NCBI GenBank assembly: GCA_937974245.1
Contig: CALJKV010000116.1
Span: 1-38,812 of the forward strand
DNA length: 38,812 bases
Direction: 5' to 3'
Origin: an uncultured Chloroflexota bacterium
GTDB taxonomy: Bacteria > Chloroflexota > Anaerolineae > Aggregatilineales > Phototrophicaceae
Each line of letters starts with the position of its first letter. Position 1 is the first letter of the stretch. Made by a program: the position numbers and the translations under genes. Of the stretch, positions 1 to 9,014 are shown one piece after another. Under the pieces are notes generated by a model. That model did not search any database, was not told where the DNA came from, and saw nothing but the letters and a program-made list of their open reading frames with translations.

Positions 1-357
1 TGGTTTCATCACCAGGACATCTTCGCTCACATTGATATACTCGGCGAACGCGCCTAGCCCGCGCCCAAAATTGTTCCCGACGACCTCATCCCCGGGCTTA
101 AACTGCGTGACGCTGCTGCCAACCGCTTCAACCCGCCCTGCGAAATCAGCACCGAGCTTCGTGTTTTTCGGTTTGGTAAGCCCGTTCTCCAAACGAGCTA
201 AGAACGGCTCGGCTCTCATAAAGTGCCAGTCAAGAGCGTTGGTGGCGGCTGCGTAAATCTTCACCAGGACTTCGTTGGCTTTCGTCGTGGGTTTTTCGAC
301 ATCTTTGAACTGAAGCACGTCGGGTGATCCGTATTGTGTGTATACAATTGCTTTCAT
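1..357 (-). CDS. Quinone oxidoreductase-like (MDR family), N-terminal part, cut by window edge
   Basis: The minus-strand frame opens at ATG 357 with MKAIVYTQYGSPDVLQ and runs off the left edge after 119 codons. AGGAG lies about 9 nt upstream of the ATG. The visible part is the GroES-like domain of medium-chain dehydrogenase/reductases: the MKAI start, a KPxxKxNEVLVK segment, and GADFAGRVEAVG followed by FKPGDEVVG. The cysteine/histidine zinc ligands of alcohol dehydrogenases are absent, as in zeta-crystallin/quinone oxidoreductases. The expected role is NAD(P)H-dependent reduction of quinones or enones in the cytosol. It is the last visible gene of a minus-strand series LAL1, small protein A, DUF4386, this gene. 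A paralogue lies at 9015-9953 beside LAL2. The substrate cannot be told from sequence. Confidence 0.85.
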   Translation of the reverse strand, partial: MKAIVYTQYGSPDVLQFKDVEKPTTKANEVLVKIYAAATNALDWHFMRAEPFLARLENGLTKPKNTKLGADFAGRVEAVGSSVTQFKPGDEVVGNNFGRGLGAFAEYINVSEDVLVMKP

Positions 358-479
358 TTCAGATTTCTCCTTGTTTGAGTTGTGTTGCTGTTACCAAGTG
401 CGATTTGAAATCAATTATGAGCGGAATAGGAGTGCTCGGGGAGGGTCGATGCCCCTCCCTGACTGCCCTCATTACAAAC

Positions 480-1211
480 CTATGCCACATTCAGCAGCGG
501 GCTTGATAATGGTTGTTTTGCCGAGTCAAATGCAACTGCGGATGGATTGAAGCCTTTTACGATAAGCCAAACCGCCAGGAACATTTCATAGAGAGCGACC
601 GGCAGGGCTAGAATAGTAGCGGGACCGCTACCGTGAACCACAACTCCGAACAGTACCAGCATGGCATAAACAAGAACAAGAGTTGCACCGGTAAGCCCCA
701 TGACCGCCAACGGTCGTGGAACAAGTTTGGACTTGAAGAGTAGATAGCTGTACATTAGGGTGTTGATGCCGAGTAGGAAAAGTGGGCCGAGCATAGAGGT
801 TGTCTTATATACTGCCTGTAGCAAGGTACCTGATACGTGATAAGCAGAAGTATTTGCAGCATCTGCTGCCACAAAGTCCTTGCTCAAAGTCAAGAGCGAC
901 AGTACAGCAACGATACCCACGCTAATCACCACAGCTTCCAGAAATCTGAAGCAAAGATGACCGAGCGCAATTCGTTCGCCATATGGTCTCAGGATGGGGA
1001 ATAACCCAATCGCGGTGCCAATGGCAGTGACGACGAGAGCCAGTTCCATCAGTGCCCCCAAGACGACCTGAGTGCTGTTCTCGGCACCGTTGGCGAGATA
1101 ATCCGGGTCGATAAGAATGGGCTGGTAGAAGAGGAACCCCAGAATTGCTGTAGCAGAAGCCAGAATAAACATTACCCCCACAAGCGTTGCGGTCGGCCGA
1201 TTGGTATTCAT
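480..1211 (-). CDS. DUF4386-family integral membrane protein
   Basis: A 243-residue, very hydrophobic protein with about six membrane segments, starting MNTNRPTATLVGVMFILASA. The succession of an N-terminal helix, a YLANGAENSTQVVLGALMEL loop, an FRFLEAVVI segment and a C-terminal VALYEMFLAVWLIVKGFNP fits DUF4386 membrane proteins, whose biochemical role is unknown. I place the start at ATG 1211 because GGAG lies about 9 nt upstream. The frame stays open to an ATG at 1265, which would add 18 residues, and that extension begins with a similar MNxNRxAT peptide, so the 5' end may be partly duplicated. It lies downstream of small protein A on the same strand and is probably co-transcribed with it. 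Confidence 0.8.
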   Translation of the reverse strand: MNTNRPTATLVGVMFILASATAILGFLFYQPILIDPDYLANGAENSTQVVLGALMELALVVTAIGTAIGLFPILRPYGERIALGHLCFRFLEAVVISVGIVAVLSLLTLSKDFVAADAANTSAYHVSGTLLQAVYKTTSMLGPLFLLGINTLMYSYLLFKSKLVPRPLAVMGLTGATLVLVYAMLVLFGVVVHGSGPATILALPVALYEMFLAVWLIVKGFNPSAVAFDSAKQPLSSPLLNVA

Positions 1212-1289
1212 GTGCGTATCTCCTGTTATTGTAGCCTGCCTATTGATATTCATGTGGTTCATCACTTATTGAAAACGACTGCGATATGG

Positions 1290-1562
1290 TCAAAATTTGT
1301 CATCTGGAAAATCTGGTTGACCAGATTCGATGCGATTAACCGAGAGTAATTCCATGCCTAAATCACGAACTTTCTTGAGCAATCCATGTAAAGCTGCCTG
1401 ATCGACCACTGTGCCAGTTAATCGTGTCTCGCCGTTGTCTTCCAGCGTGATGGTCAGTCCGTCAAACCATTCAGTCCATCGATTATCAAGGTACCCTTTG
1501 ATACGAATCTCGTAATGTCCAGGTTCGTGATGATCGTCAGTGGATGCGGGTGGTGTATTCAT
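1290..1562 (-). CDS. Small conserved LAL-associated protein, copy A
   Basis: A 90-residue protein. The core reads HYEIRIKGYLDNRW, then EWFDGLTITLEDNG, a TGTVVDQAALHGLLKKV segment and a final LLSVNRIE. It belongs with copies B (9973-10212), C (26737-27003) and D (33753-34025): all four share W-x2-WF-x-G, G-x2-x-DQ, an L-x2-(I/L/V)-x3-(I/V) helix and (L/V)(I/L)SV. The pattern suggests a compact alpha/beta fold (strand, W-rich turn, two strands, helix, strand). The start is ATG 1562, with GAGG about 9 nt upstream; the frame extends 57 codons further upstream but that part has no family similarity. It lies between LAL1 and the DUF4386 gene, and a CATG-centred palindrome lies about 100 bp upstream. 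I do not know its function. A small partner or ligand-binding protein is possible. Confidence 0.85.
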   Translation of the reverse strand: MNTPPASTDDHHEPGHYEIRIKGYLDNRWTEWFDGLTITLEDNGETRLTGTVVDQAALHGLLKKVRDLGMELLSVNRIESGQPDFPDDKF

Positions 1563-1659
1563 AATTGCGCCTCGTGCATATTCCTCCTGTGCTGTTATGT
1601 GCGTCGTTGTAAACGCTCTTTTGTTAAACAGAAGATACAGGTGGATGTGGTGAGCAGGC

Positions 1660-1677
1660 ATCACCACATGTGGTGAT
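1660..1677. promoter_or_regulatory. Candidate operator: 18-bp perfect palindrome (site a)
   Basis: ATCACCACATGTGGTGAT is a perfect 18-bp inverted repeat, followed by TGATGTGATGATTGG. It lies about 100 bp upstream of small gene A and just downstream of the LAL1 stop codon. Related palindromes occur at 27064-27081 and 28327-28342, also upstream of genes near a LAL regulator. Binding by LAL1 or a related factor is inferred. Confidence 0.5.
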
Positions 1678-1777
1678 TGATGTGATGATTGGTGAACTGA
1701 AGGCTTTGAGGGTGATGAAAAGTCCCGGCACACGCTTCGACTATCCTGCCAGGGCTAAGGGGAGAAGGCTGAGAACT

Positions 1778-4465
1778 TTACAATAAACCGAGTTCCTCAG
1801 CGCGGCGCACCGCTGCCCGACGGTTGTTCACGCCGAGTTTGGTGTAAATGTTCTTGGTGTGGGTGCGAAGGGTGTTCAGAGATACGATGAGTTGGCGGGC
1901 AATGTCGGGGCCGTCCAGGTCAGTGCCGAGCAACCGAAGCACTTCCAGTTCACGTTCGCTCAGTGGCTCGATCAAACTCTGGTCGCCAGGTGTTCCGTCT
2001 TCAACCTTGCCAAAAGCTGCCAGCAGTTGACGGACGTAATTTGGCGCGATCCTGTGCTTCATAGCTTTTTCCAGCAGTGAGGCCATCGGTGAACCTTCGT
2101 CCACAAACATTCGGACATAACCTTCCGGCTCTGCCAGCGTCAGAGCGCGTTCCAGTGCCTTGAGCGCAGCGGGGATGTCGCCCTGTATCTGGTGGGCAAG
2201 CGCCAGGAGGATCAGGATTTCGATTACACTTCCCGTCCTTCCACCTTCCTCTGCTGCTTTTAAAAGGCGTTCCAGAAATCCAAGTGCATCAAGAATGGAA
2301 TGGCCGTTACGTTCACGCTTATACTGAGCCAGAAGCACCCTGGCAAGGGTAATATGTTCGAACTCGCGCAGGTAGCTGAGGTCATTCTTAATCGACAATC
2401 CTTGCTCACGCGCCCAACCGAGGGCTTCACCTAACCGCTCCTGCGCCACCCACACCCGTGTCTTCAACGCCGGGATAGGACGTACATTTGGGGAAAAGTC
2501 ACTTGCATACAGGGGTTCTGCCTCGTGGAGGAGGTCGAGAGCGCTGTCCAGATCGCCCTGGGCCTCTCGTATGCGTGCCATCGCAACACACCAGCGATAC
2601 GGGTTTTGCGGTAAACTAGCGAGGTCACCAAGTTCCTTGCTTCTCAGCAGATGCTGTGTGGCGGCATTTAAATCGTCATGTTCATAGTGCAGTTGGCTTT
2701 TTCCCACGTGCATGTCAGCCGCTCCCCGCAGCAAAGACGCGCCCTGGGTCGCAAGCTGCAATCCCCGCTCATAGGTACGCATCGCCTCGCGCAGACGACC
2801 TTGCGCAATCCGCAAATCCGCGAGGGCGATTGAGCAACCGATTGCGTCAGAGATGAATCCGATCCTTTGCAGCTTCGCCATGCATTCGACATATGACTGA
2901 TGCGCTGTCTCAAGCTCCCCATACCTCCAATTGACAAGTCCGATAAACGCGGCTGCCGCTCCACGCCGCAGATGGTCATCCTCCGGTGCAAGGTCAAGTA
3001 CCTGCCGGGCGTGTTTCATCGTATCGGAAAGATTGCCTGAGATAAGAGCAATTGCGGCTCGGTACATGGCGATTGAACCCGCCAGACCTCGAAATTCCTC
3101 TTCATCGATGACGACCATCTCACCGATATCTGCCTGTGGTTGTAGCCACCGTTCGGCATCCCACAGTCGTGCCTCCACACCCTCAAGCTTGCCGCTCTGC
3201 AATAATGCCCCGGCATAGTGGATGCTGAGTATGGGTCTATAACGCACCAGCTCGTCGGGGAGGGCCTGAAGCCAGCCAAGCATGGTGGCCTCCTGCCGGT
3301 TCCTTCGCAGTCCAGGTAGCGCCATCTCGACCAGCCTCGCCGCCCGCTCAAAATCTTTGGCAGACAGAGCATGGCGGATCGCGTCGGCCACCAAGTCATT
3401 CTGTTCATACCACGCACTGGCGCGCCGATGCAGAGCGGCTACCTGATCCGGTTGCTCCGTCATCAAGTGCATACGAAGAACTTCGGCAAAAAGATGATGA
3501 TAGCGATACCAGTGACGCTGGTTATCCAGCGGTATGAGAAAGAAGTTGCCGCGATTCAGCGCCTCCAATCGCGCGTTGCCTTCCTGCTGTCCCGTGACGG
3601 CATCGCACAGCGACCCATTCAGCCGGTCGAGAATGGCGGTCTGGAGTAAGAAGTCGCGAACAGACCCAGGCTGTCGCTCCAGTACTTCTTCGATCAGATA
3701 GTCCACAATGTAGTGGTTGTCTCCAGCGAATGCCTGGATGAATGCAGTAATATCCTGATGGTTGTGCATTGAAATCGCGGCTAATTGTAGTCCTGCGATC
3801 CAGCCTTCGGTGCGGGCTTCCAGCGTATCAACATCTTCCGCCGAGAGATTGAGTCCCATCACCTGATTGAGGAAATCGGATGCCTCACCAGGCGTAAAGC
3901 GCAGGTCGGAAACGCGCAGCTCGGTCAGTTGCCGCCCGGATCTTAACCTCGACAAAGGAATATTGGGATCCTCGCGGGTCGTGATGACCAGGTGCATCCG
4001 GGGGGGCAGATGCTCGAGTAAAAAGGTAAGCGCCTCGTCAATCGGTCTGGCATCCGTCAGATGGTAATCGTCAAGCACAAGCAGAAAATCGTCCGGGACG
4101 GTGACGATTTCATTGAGGAATGCTGTCAAAATCACTTCGGTTGGCGGTGGCTGAGACGATTGGAGTGCCACCAGAACCCCTTCGCCTGTATTCGGTGATA
4201 TGGTCTGCAAGGCAGCGATGCAATAAGTCAGAAAGCGTGTGAGGTCATTATCCCCTTCGTCCAGCGATAACCAGGCAGTCGGGCGATTGCCGTCAGTGAC
4301 CCATTCGCTGACCAGGGTGGTTTTCCCAAAACCGGCGGGAGCAGAGATGAGAGACAGCTTACCGGGTAGGCCCTCGATCAGCCGATCAATCAGACGGCGA
4401 CGGATGACAACCTTATTCCGAGGCGGAGGAATGTAAAGTTTAGTGGCTAGAATTGGCGAAATCAT
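1778..4465 (-). CDS. LuxR-family MalT-like (LAL) ATP-dependent transcriptional regulator, LAL1
   Basis: An 895-residue regulator of the large ATP-binding LuxR type. Residues 1-50 hold ISPILATKLYIPPP and a Walker A SAPAGFGKTT (about 41-50); Walker B is LLVLDDYH at about 128-135. WIAGLQLAA marks the NTPase winged-helix region. The middle third is a TPR-like helical repeat domain that usually senses ligand or partner proteins, and the last 60 residues are a LuxR helix-turn-helix (LSERELEVLRLL to RRAAVRRAEELGLL). ATG 4465 aligns the N terminus with the three paralogues; a GTG 11 codons upstream is the alternative. Recognition helix SLNTLRTHTKNIY closely matches LAL3. It probably activates the downstream small gene A cluster when bound to ATP and inducer. 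The inducer is unknown. Confidence 0.95.
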   Translation of the reverse strand: MISPILATKLYIPPPRNKVVIRRRLIDRLIEGLPGKLSLISAPAGFGKTTLVSEWVTDGNRPTAWLSLDEGDNDLTRFLTYCIAALQTISPNTGEGVLVALQSSQPPPTEVILTAFLNEIVTVPDDFLLVLDDYHLTDARPIDEALTFLLEHLPPRMHLVITTREDPNIPLSRLRSGRQLTELRVSDLRFTPGEASDFLNQVMGLNLSAEDVDTLEARTEGWIAGLQLAAISMHNHQDITAFIQAFAGDNHYIVDYLIEEVLERQPGSVRDFLLQTAILDRLNGSLCDAVTGQQEGNARLEALNRGNFFLIPLDNQRHWYRYHHLFAEVLRMHLMTEQPDQVAALHRRASAWYEQNDLVADAIRHALSAKDFERAARLVEMALPGLRRNRQEATMLGWLQALPDELVRYRPILSIHYAGALLQSGKLEGVEARLWDAERWLQPQADIGEMVVIDEEEFRGLAGSIAMYRAAIALISGNLSDTMKHARQVLDLAPEDDHLRRGAAAAFIGLVNWRYGELETAHQSYVECMAKLQRIGFISDAIGCSIALADLRIAQGRLREAMRTYERGLQLATQGASLLRGAADMHVGKSQLHYEHDDLNAATQHLLRSKELGDLASLPQNPYRWCVAMARIREAQGDLDSALDLLHEAEPLYASDFSPNVRPIPALKTRVWVAQERLGEALGWAREQGLSIKNDLSYLREFEHITLARVLLAQYKRERNGHSILDALGFLERLLKAAEEGGRTGSVIEILILLALAHQIQGDIPAALKALERALTLAEPEGYVRMFVDEGSPMASLLEKAMKHRIAPNYVRQLLAAFGKVEDGTPGDQSLIEPLSERELEVLRLLGTDLDGPDIARQLIVSLNTLRTHTKNIYTKLGVNNRRAAVRRAEELGLL

Positions 4466-4770
4466 TAAGTAAGTATATCGAGCATTTAAAACGGGCACAA
4501 TATGACAACCGGCAACCAGAACAGGGATATTTCCCAGTCTGAAGGAGGGTATATGCGTCTTTTGGCCGTAAAGAATTTTGAGCTTCTGAGTGGAGACACA
4601 GCCAGTGGCAAGTTACCAATCCGAAGAACATGCAAGTCCCTGCGAAAGGCTACACTTCGTTAAATTAAGGTCTGATAATTGTTTGATGAACCTGAGGAGA
4701 TTTGGGCTCTCCAATAAATGTACACACTAAAAGACCTGTTTATATTGACTCATCAGTGACCATCCAATAT

Positions 4771-4824
4771 GTACGTCGTCAAACGAAATCGGACACAAGA
4801 GGTCAAGAAATAGTGGAGACTTAA
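4771..4824 (+). repeat. IS3-type terminal-repeat-like sequence, copy 1
   Basis: The sequence runs from GTACGTCGTCAAACG to ATCGGACACAAGAGG and then a GAGACTT tail. The layout TGTACGTC...AAATCGGACAC resembles the terminal inverted repeats of IS3/IS150-type elements, which commonly end in TCGGACAC-like bases. Copies in the same orientation occur at 10841 and 37452. No matching transposase or opposite end is visible nearby, so these look like solo ends or a dispersed repeat. Confidence 0.45.
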
Positions 4825-4868
4825 CGAATTGTTGAACCCGCGATCTGCACGTTATAGGATGAAAAAGA

Positions 4869-4902
4869 AAAGAGCTTCTCGGCTAAAATTGAGAAGCTCT
4901 TT
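4869..4902. terminator. Hairpin / bidirectional terminator-like stem-loop
   Basis: AAAGAGCTTCTC and GAGAAGCTCTTT form a perfect 12-bp stem around a 10-nt loop. A-rich sequence precedes it and T-rich sequence follows. Outer complementary bases (TATAGGAT and ATCCTATA) can lengthen the stem with a bulge. An identical hairpin lies at 10941-10974. It could terminate transcription on either strand, or act as a structural element of the repeat. Confidence 0.6.
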
Positions 4903-4918
4903 ATCCTATAGTCTTTTC

Positions 4919-4936
4919 GGGAGTGACGGGGATCGA
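4919..4936. repeat. att-like core, copy 1
   Basis: GGGAGTGACGGGGATCGA occurs three times (4919, 10991, 21449). Read on the minus strand it ends in TCGATCCCCGTCACTCCC, which resembles a tRNA T-loop, T-stem and 3' acceptor strand. Such tRNA 3' ends are usual integration sites. Here the sequence to its right is unlike the other two copies. Confidence 0.45.
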
Positions 4937-5703
4937 GGTCGCACGTGTATATTGCTCATTCTACCGTATTTACGCCCGGACAATCCCATTCTAACAGCAT
5001 TGGTCAACCAGTACACCGTTACGGACAAGCAGCACCCATTCCTGGTGTATCTCATACAGCGGTATGGCGTCAAGGTATGAGAAAGATAATGTGCATCAAG
5101 GGCAGATTCGGTATCCGCTTTTTCGAGGTCAGGTCAAGCATTGATTCAGGTTATCGCACCATTCCTCAGTCCGCTGTCTGTCCTTACATCATCCTTGCAA
5201 TCCTTGTACATCCGGGGCGGGGCGGTTGGTTGATGCTGTCATTTGCGGTTTCAATGTCGATGCCATCTGGCAGCCAGTCCACACACTATCGCCGTTGTCT
5301 CTTGCAGATAATCATCCCCCGCGACAGCATACAGCAATCCGCACACAGGGGGCTGTTTTGCACTGCACTGGTGACCGGTTGGTATGCCTCGTTTGTCACC
5401 AGCATCAGTTATGATGCAGCCATGACCGTCATCCCAACAAGCTGCGAGCCACATCACCTCCGGCTCGTTCTGCGCTCTCATCGCCTCAAGCAAGTAATTT
5501 ATCCTGACCATCTTCACAGTGGCAGCGTGTCAACCTGCGGAGCAGGTCGCTTTGGCCGTTTTCTCCTGGATCGTGCCGCTGCGCTCAACAAAAATGGCTA
5601 GCGTCCGATGGGTGACGCCTCCGCCTGATACGCCTGTGTGGGCGAGGTCAGAAGTCGCCAGCAGGCGATGAAACGAAAACGCAGATCAAATTTGGAGGTT
5701 ATT

Positions 5704-6003
5704 ATGGGCAGCGGAATGAGTTTGAGTTTGACGGGCTACATCGGCAGCGCACCAGTCCTGAAAGAAGTCGGTGAACAGCGCGTGGCGAGTTTCAGCCTGG
5801 CGGTCAACCGCAAGACCAGCAGCGGCAAATAGCAGACCTTGTGTGTGCGTGAGAGCTGTTGGAATAGTCTCGCTGATGTGGCGATGAAACATTCGCACAA
5901 GGGTTCACTGGCTCAGTGCGAATCGACATGGATGCGGTCAAGCACATGAATCGACAAGAACGGCGAACCGCGTATCAGCCTGGACATCGACGCAACCGCC
6001 TGA
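5704..6003 (+). pseudogene. ssb: Decayed single-stranded DNA-binding protein gene (ssb-like)
   Basis: A strong ribosome-binding site (TTGGAGG) precedes ATG 5704. The frame begins MGSGMSLSLTGYIGSAPVLK and continues ASFSLAVNRKTSSGK, a typical SSB N terminus with an OB-fold. The same frame is stopped by TAG at 5830-5832 and TGA at 5947-5949, yet still reads as SSB between and after the stops: CWNSLADVAMKHSHKG, then IDKNGEPRISLDIDATA before a TGA at 6001. No frameshift is needed across the 100 codons. SSB copies of this kind are often carried by plasmids and integrative elements, which fits the att-like and IS-like remnants around it. Confidence 0.8.
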
Positions 6004-6238
6004 TCCTGTTGGATCGTGTCCCTGCGAGCGAACCGGGAACGGAGCAGATTCTATTCTGAGGTAGATGAACACCGCTTCTCTTCGAGATTAGCATATTTGC
6101 GAAAAAGGCATCGTATATCGCTCATTAGAGGGCAAAATTGGCATCGACATGCTGATATTTTAGCAAAGCAGTGCATCAAGGACGATCTTAAAAGGCTCGT
6201 GTCATTGTGCTGCACAATCAATTCGGTACAATTACCCT

Positions 6239-8869
6239 ATGACTGCACAAATCCTCGCTACTAAACTATATACTCCTACTCTGCGTCCGGGCTCGGTGCT
6301 ACGACCCCGCCTTATCGACCGATTAAACATGGGCTCACATGGTAAAGTTACCCTAATCTCGGCTCCGGCTGGTTTTGGCAAGACGACACTGGTGACAGAG
6401 TGGATCGATAGTGGAGATCGCCCAGTTGCTTGGCTCTCCCTGGATGAAGGCGACAGCGACCTGACTCGCTTGCTGACCTACATCGTCGGGGCACTGCAAA
6501 CTATTGAATCTGAAATTGGTGCAGGCATCCTGAATTTGCTCGAAGCGCCTCAGCCGCCACCCATCGACTCGTTGCTGACACCGCTGCTCAACGAACTGGC
6601 GACGATACCGAATGACTTTGTGTTGATCCTGGATGATTATCATGTACTGGACAGCACCGAGATCGACTCGGCACTGACATTTCTAATCGACAATCAGCCG
6701 CCACGGATGCACCTGATCATTACCACCCGCGAAGACCCGCCTTTGCCGCTGGCGCGTTTACGAGTTAGGGGGCAGTTGAGCGAAATTCGTGCCGCTGATC
6801 TACGTTTCACAGCAGACGAAGCATCTGAGTTTCTAAATAGCGCGATGGGATTAAACCTGTCTGCTGAAGACATCGCCGCATTGGAGCAGCGCACTGAAGG
6901 TTGGATCGCAGGACTACAGCTTGCGGCTATATCGATGCAAGGACAGCAAGATAACCGTCGATTTATCGAGTCATTCACGGGCAGCCATCACTTTGTGCTG
7001 GATTATCTGATGGAGGAAGTGCTGAATCGGCAACCGTCACATATTCAAGGCTTTCTGTTGTGTACATCGATACTGGATCGTCTATGTGGCTCTCTGTGTG
7101 ATGCAATCATCCCTGATTCGTCTAATCCAGGGCAAGAAAAACTGGAATATTTGGCGCGCACCAATCTGTTCCTGATTCCACTGGATAATGAGCGCCGCTG
7201 GTATCGCTATCATCACCTTTTTGGGGATTTGCTGCGCGGGCGTTTGCAGCAATACATTACGACCGCGTCGGATGTCGGGGGCGTTACACTGCCGGAGCTT
7301 CATCGGCGTGCGAGCCGCTGGTATGAGGAGAACGGGTTTGAGGTTGAGGCGTTTCAACACGCGGTCGCCGGGCATGACATTGATGAGGCAGAGCGCTTGA
7401 TGGCGGGTGGCGGAACCCCGCTCTACATTCGCGGGGCGGTTTTTCCGGTGGTGAACTGGCTGAGATCGCTGCCGGATACCGTAAAAAATGACCGTCCGGC
7501 GCTGTGGGTGGCTCATGCTTGGTCGCAGATGATGTCCAACACGTCATTCGAGTCTATCGAACAGACGTTGAGCGCGGCGGCATCTGCGTTACAAAACGCT
7601 GATCCAACACCTGTTTCACAAGACCTGTCCGGGCAGATCGCATCTATACGAGCTGCGTTAGCCATTGCACAGCACGATGTCGAGACGATGCAGCGTGAGT
7701 CTCGCCGTGCGCTTGAGCTGCTCACCCCGGATAATCACGCCGTACGTCTGGGCGCAACGTGGACACTGGGCTATGCCGCACAGCTACAGGGCGACCGTGC
7801 TACCGCCCGCCAAGCCTATCACGACATTCTAGTCATGAGCGACCCTGAAATCGGCTCCATGTACACGCTCGCGGCGCTCGTCAGCCTGGGGCAGGTGCAA
7901 GAGTTGGACAATCAGTTATCGGACGCAGCGAAGACCTATCAGCAGTTGATTGACTTTGTGGGCGACCCACCGCAGATCATCGCTGGTGAGGGGCATCTGG
8001 GGTTAGCCCGTATTCATTATGAGTGGAACGACCTCGTAGCCTCCGAAGATCACGCAAAGCAGGGCTACGAACTGGCCCGCCAGGCCCCCCACATTGACAC
8101 GTCAGCGTCTATCCAGGTTTTGCGGGCGCGGCTGCGGCTGGCAGAGGGTAGGCTCAACGATGCAACCGCGCTCTTGAATGAGGCGGAACAATTCGTAAAC
8201 GCCGGTGATTTCACCCAAAAACTAGCGCCCATCGCCGATGTATGGGTGCAGGTGCTACTGGCACAGGGCGATGTGGCAGCGGCGGAACAACGCACACCCC
8301 ACGCCAGCCCATTGAGCCGAGCGCGGGTGTTTCTGGCGCAGGGCGACACATCGGCGGCGCTGGAGGTTTTAGAGCCGTATCACAACCAGATGAGAGAACG
8401 CCATTGGGCAGATGGGCAACTGCGGACAAGCGTCCTGCTCGCGCTGGTTCACAGCCAGCAGGGCGACTATGAGACGGCATTGCCACAACTCGCGGCGGCG
8501 CTTCGCATGGCGGCGGCGGGCGGGTTTGTGCGGTTGTTCGTGGATGAGGGTAAACCTATGCAAACGCTGCTTGAGCGTGCCCGCTCACAGAGGATTGAAC
8601 CTCATGCGGTTGATCGGTTGCTTGCCGCCTTCCCGCCGACGGGGGCACGTGCGGTGTCGGATATGCTCGACGCATTGAGCGAGCGCGAGATCGAGGTGCT
8701 GGAACTCATCGCGGAGGGGCTGACCAATCAAGAGATTGCAGATCAACTTTATCTCTCGCTCCATACCGTGAAGGTTCACGCACGCAATATTTACAGCAAA
8801 CTGGCGGTCAAGAACCGCACACAGGCCGTTGCACAGGCAAAGGCGCTTGGCATTCTGACGGCGGACTAA
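6239..8869 (+). CDS. LuxR-family MalT-like (LAL) ATP-dependent transcriptional regulator, LAL2
   Basis: An 876-residue LAL regulator. It starts TAQILATKLYTPTLRPG, has Walker A SAPAGFGKTT near residues 38-47 and Walker B VLILDDYH near 125, then a long TPR-like region and a C-terminal LuxR helix-turn-helix (LSEREIEVLELIAEGLTNQEIA). The recognition segment is SLHTVKVHARNIY with NRTQAVAQAKALG after it, which groups it with LAL4 rather than LAL1/LAL3. No good ribosome-binding site precedes ATG 6239, but the N terminus aligns with its paralogues, so I keep this start; weak or leaderless-like initiation is possible. It is followed on the same strand by an oxidoreductase and small protein B, its likely targets. 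Confidence 0.95.
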   Translation: MTAQILATKLYTPTLRPGSVLRPRLIDRLNMGSHGKVTLISAPAGFGKTTLVTEWIDSGDRPVAWLSLDEGDSDLTRLLTYIVGALQTIESEIGAGILNLLEAPQPPPIDSLLTPLLNELATIPNDFVLILDDYHVLDSTEIDSALTFLIDNQPPRMHLIITTREDPPLPLARLRVRGQLSEIRAADLRFTADEASEFLNSAMGLNLSAEDIAALEQRTEGWIAGLQLAAISMQGQQDNRRFIESFTGSHHFVLDYLMEEVLNRQPSHIQGFLLCTSILDRLCGSLCDAIIPDSSNPGQEKLEYLARTNLFLIPLDNERRWYRYHHLFGDLLRGRLQQYITTASDVGGVTLPELHRRASRWYEENGFEVEAFQHAVAGHDIDEAERLMAGGGTPLYIRGAVFPVVNWLRSLPDTVKNDRPALWVAHAWSQMMSNTSFESIEQTLSAAASALQNADPTPVSQDLSGQIASIRAALAIAQHDVETMQRESRRALELLTPDNHAVRLGATWTLGYAAQLQGDRATARQAYHDILVMSDPEIGSMYTLAALVSLGQVQELDNQLSDAAKTYQQLIDFVGDPPQIIAGEGHLGLARIHYEWNDLVASEDHAKQGYELARQAPHIDTSASIQVLRARLRLAEGRLNDATALLNEAEQFVNAGDFTQKLAPIADVWVQVLLAQGDVAAAEQRTPHASPLSRARVFLAQGDTSAALEVLEPYHNQMRERHWADGQLRTSVLLALVHSQQGDYETALPQLAAALRMAAAGGFVRLFVDEGKPMQTLLERARSQRIEPHAVDRLLAAFPPTGARAVSDMLDALSEREIEVLELIAEGLTNQEIADQLYLSLHTVKVHARNIYSKLAVKNRTQAVAQAKALGILTAD

Positions 8870-9014
8870 CGACTACCTACTACTCTCTAACCCTGAGAAT
8901 AATCCCCTCAATAACTCTTTCGAGGTATGACATCCCTGGGCGTTCCGTGTATCTTGTGACTATAGCACACAACGCACCGAATCATAGATCACTGTATAAG
9001 AGGGAGACCAAACC

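Larger units (their letters stand above)
4788..4936. repeat. 149-bp direct repeat, copy 1 (identical layout at 10860-11008)
   Basis: This stretch is repeated almost base for base, without gaps, at 10860-11008; by eye it differs only in an A/G change within GACTT(A/G)ACG. It contains the ATCGGACACAAGAGG box, the hairpin and the 18-bp att-like core at its right end. Similarity between the two copies stops immediately after the core. Confidence 0.85.
4499..5703. other. Gene-poor stretch with mobile-element debris
   Basis: About 1.2 kb between LAL1 and the ssb pseudogene contains no gene I can support. It holds an IS-end-like repeat (4771 onward), a strong hairpin (4869-4902), and an att-like core (4919-4936). 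Open frames occur on both strands (4945-5601 plus; 5251-5517 minus), but they lack convincing ribosome-binding sites, domain features or family resemblance. The last part of one frame, ending near 5080, looks like it could be the tail of a decayed protein gene. I read the region as remnants of an integrated element. Confidence 0.5.

Noticed and set aside
1563..1733. 57-codon upstream extension of small protein A
   Set aside because: The extension is His/Ser-rich, contains the palindromic operator region and has no similarity to copies B-D, so it is most likely noncoding.
4440..4631. 63-codon minus-strand frame upstream of LAL1
   Set aside because: It overlaps the LAL1 start in another frame and has no family features.
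4919..4936. A functional tRNA gene at the three core copies
   Set aside because: Only a 3'-end-like segment is shared. No 5' acceptor partner or full cloverleaf could be built within 100 bp on the minus strand, and flanks differ between copies.
5251..5517. 88-codon minus-strand frame with several cysteines
   Set aside because: It reads partly like a zinc-ribbon remnant, but there is no recognisable family or start signal. I mention it only as possible decayed coding sequence.
4945..5601. 218-codon open frame on the plus strand
   Set aside because: No ribosome-binding site, no domain pattern, low-complexity basic/serine-rich translation, and it overlaps the repeat-and-debris region.
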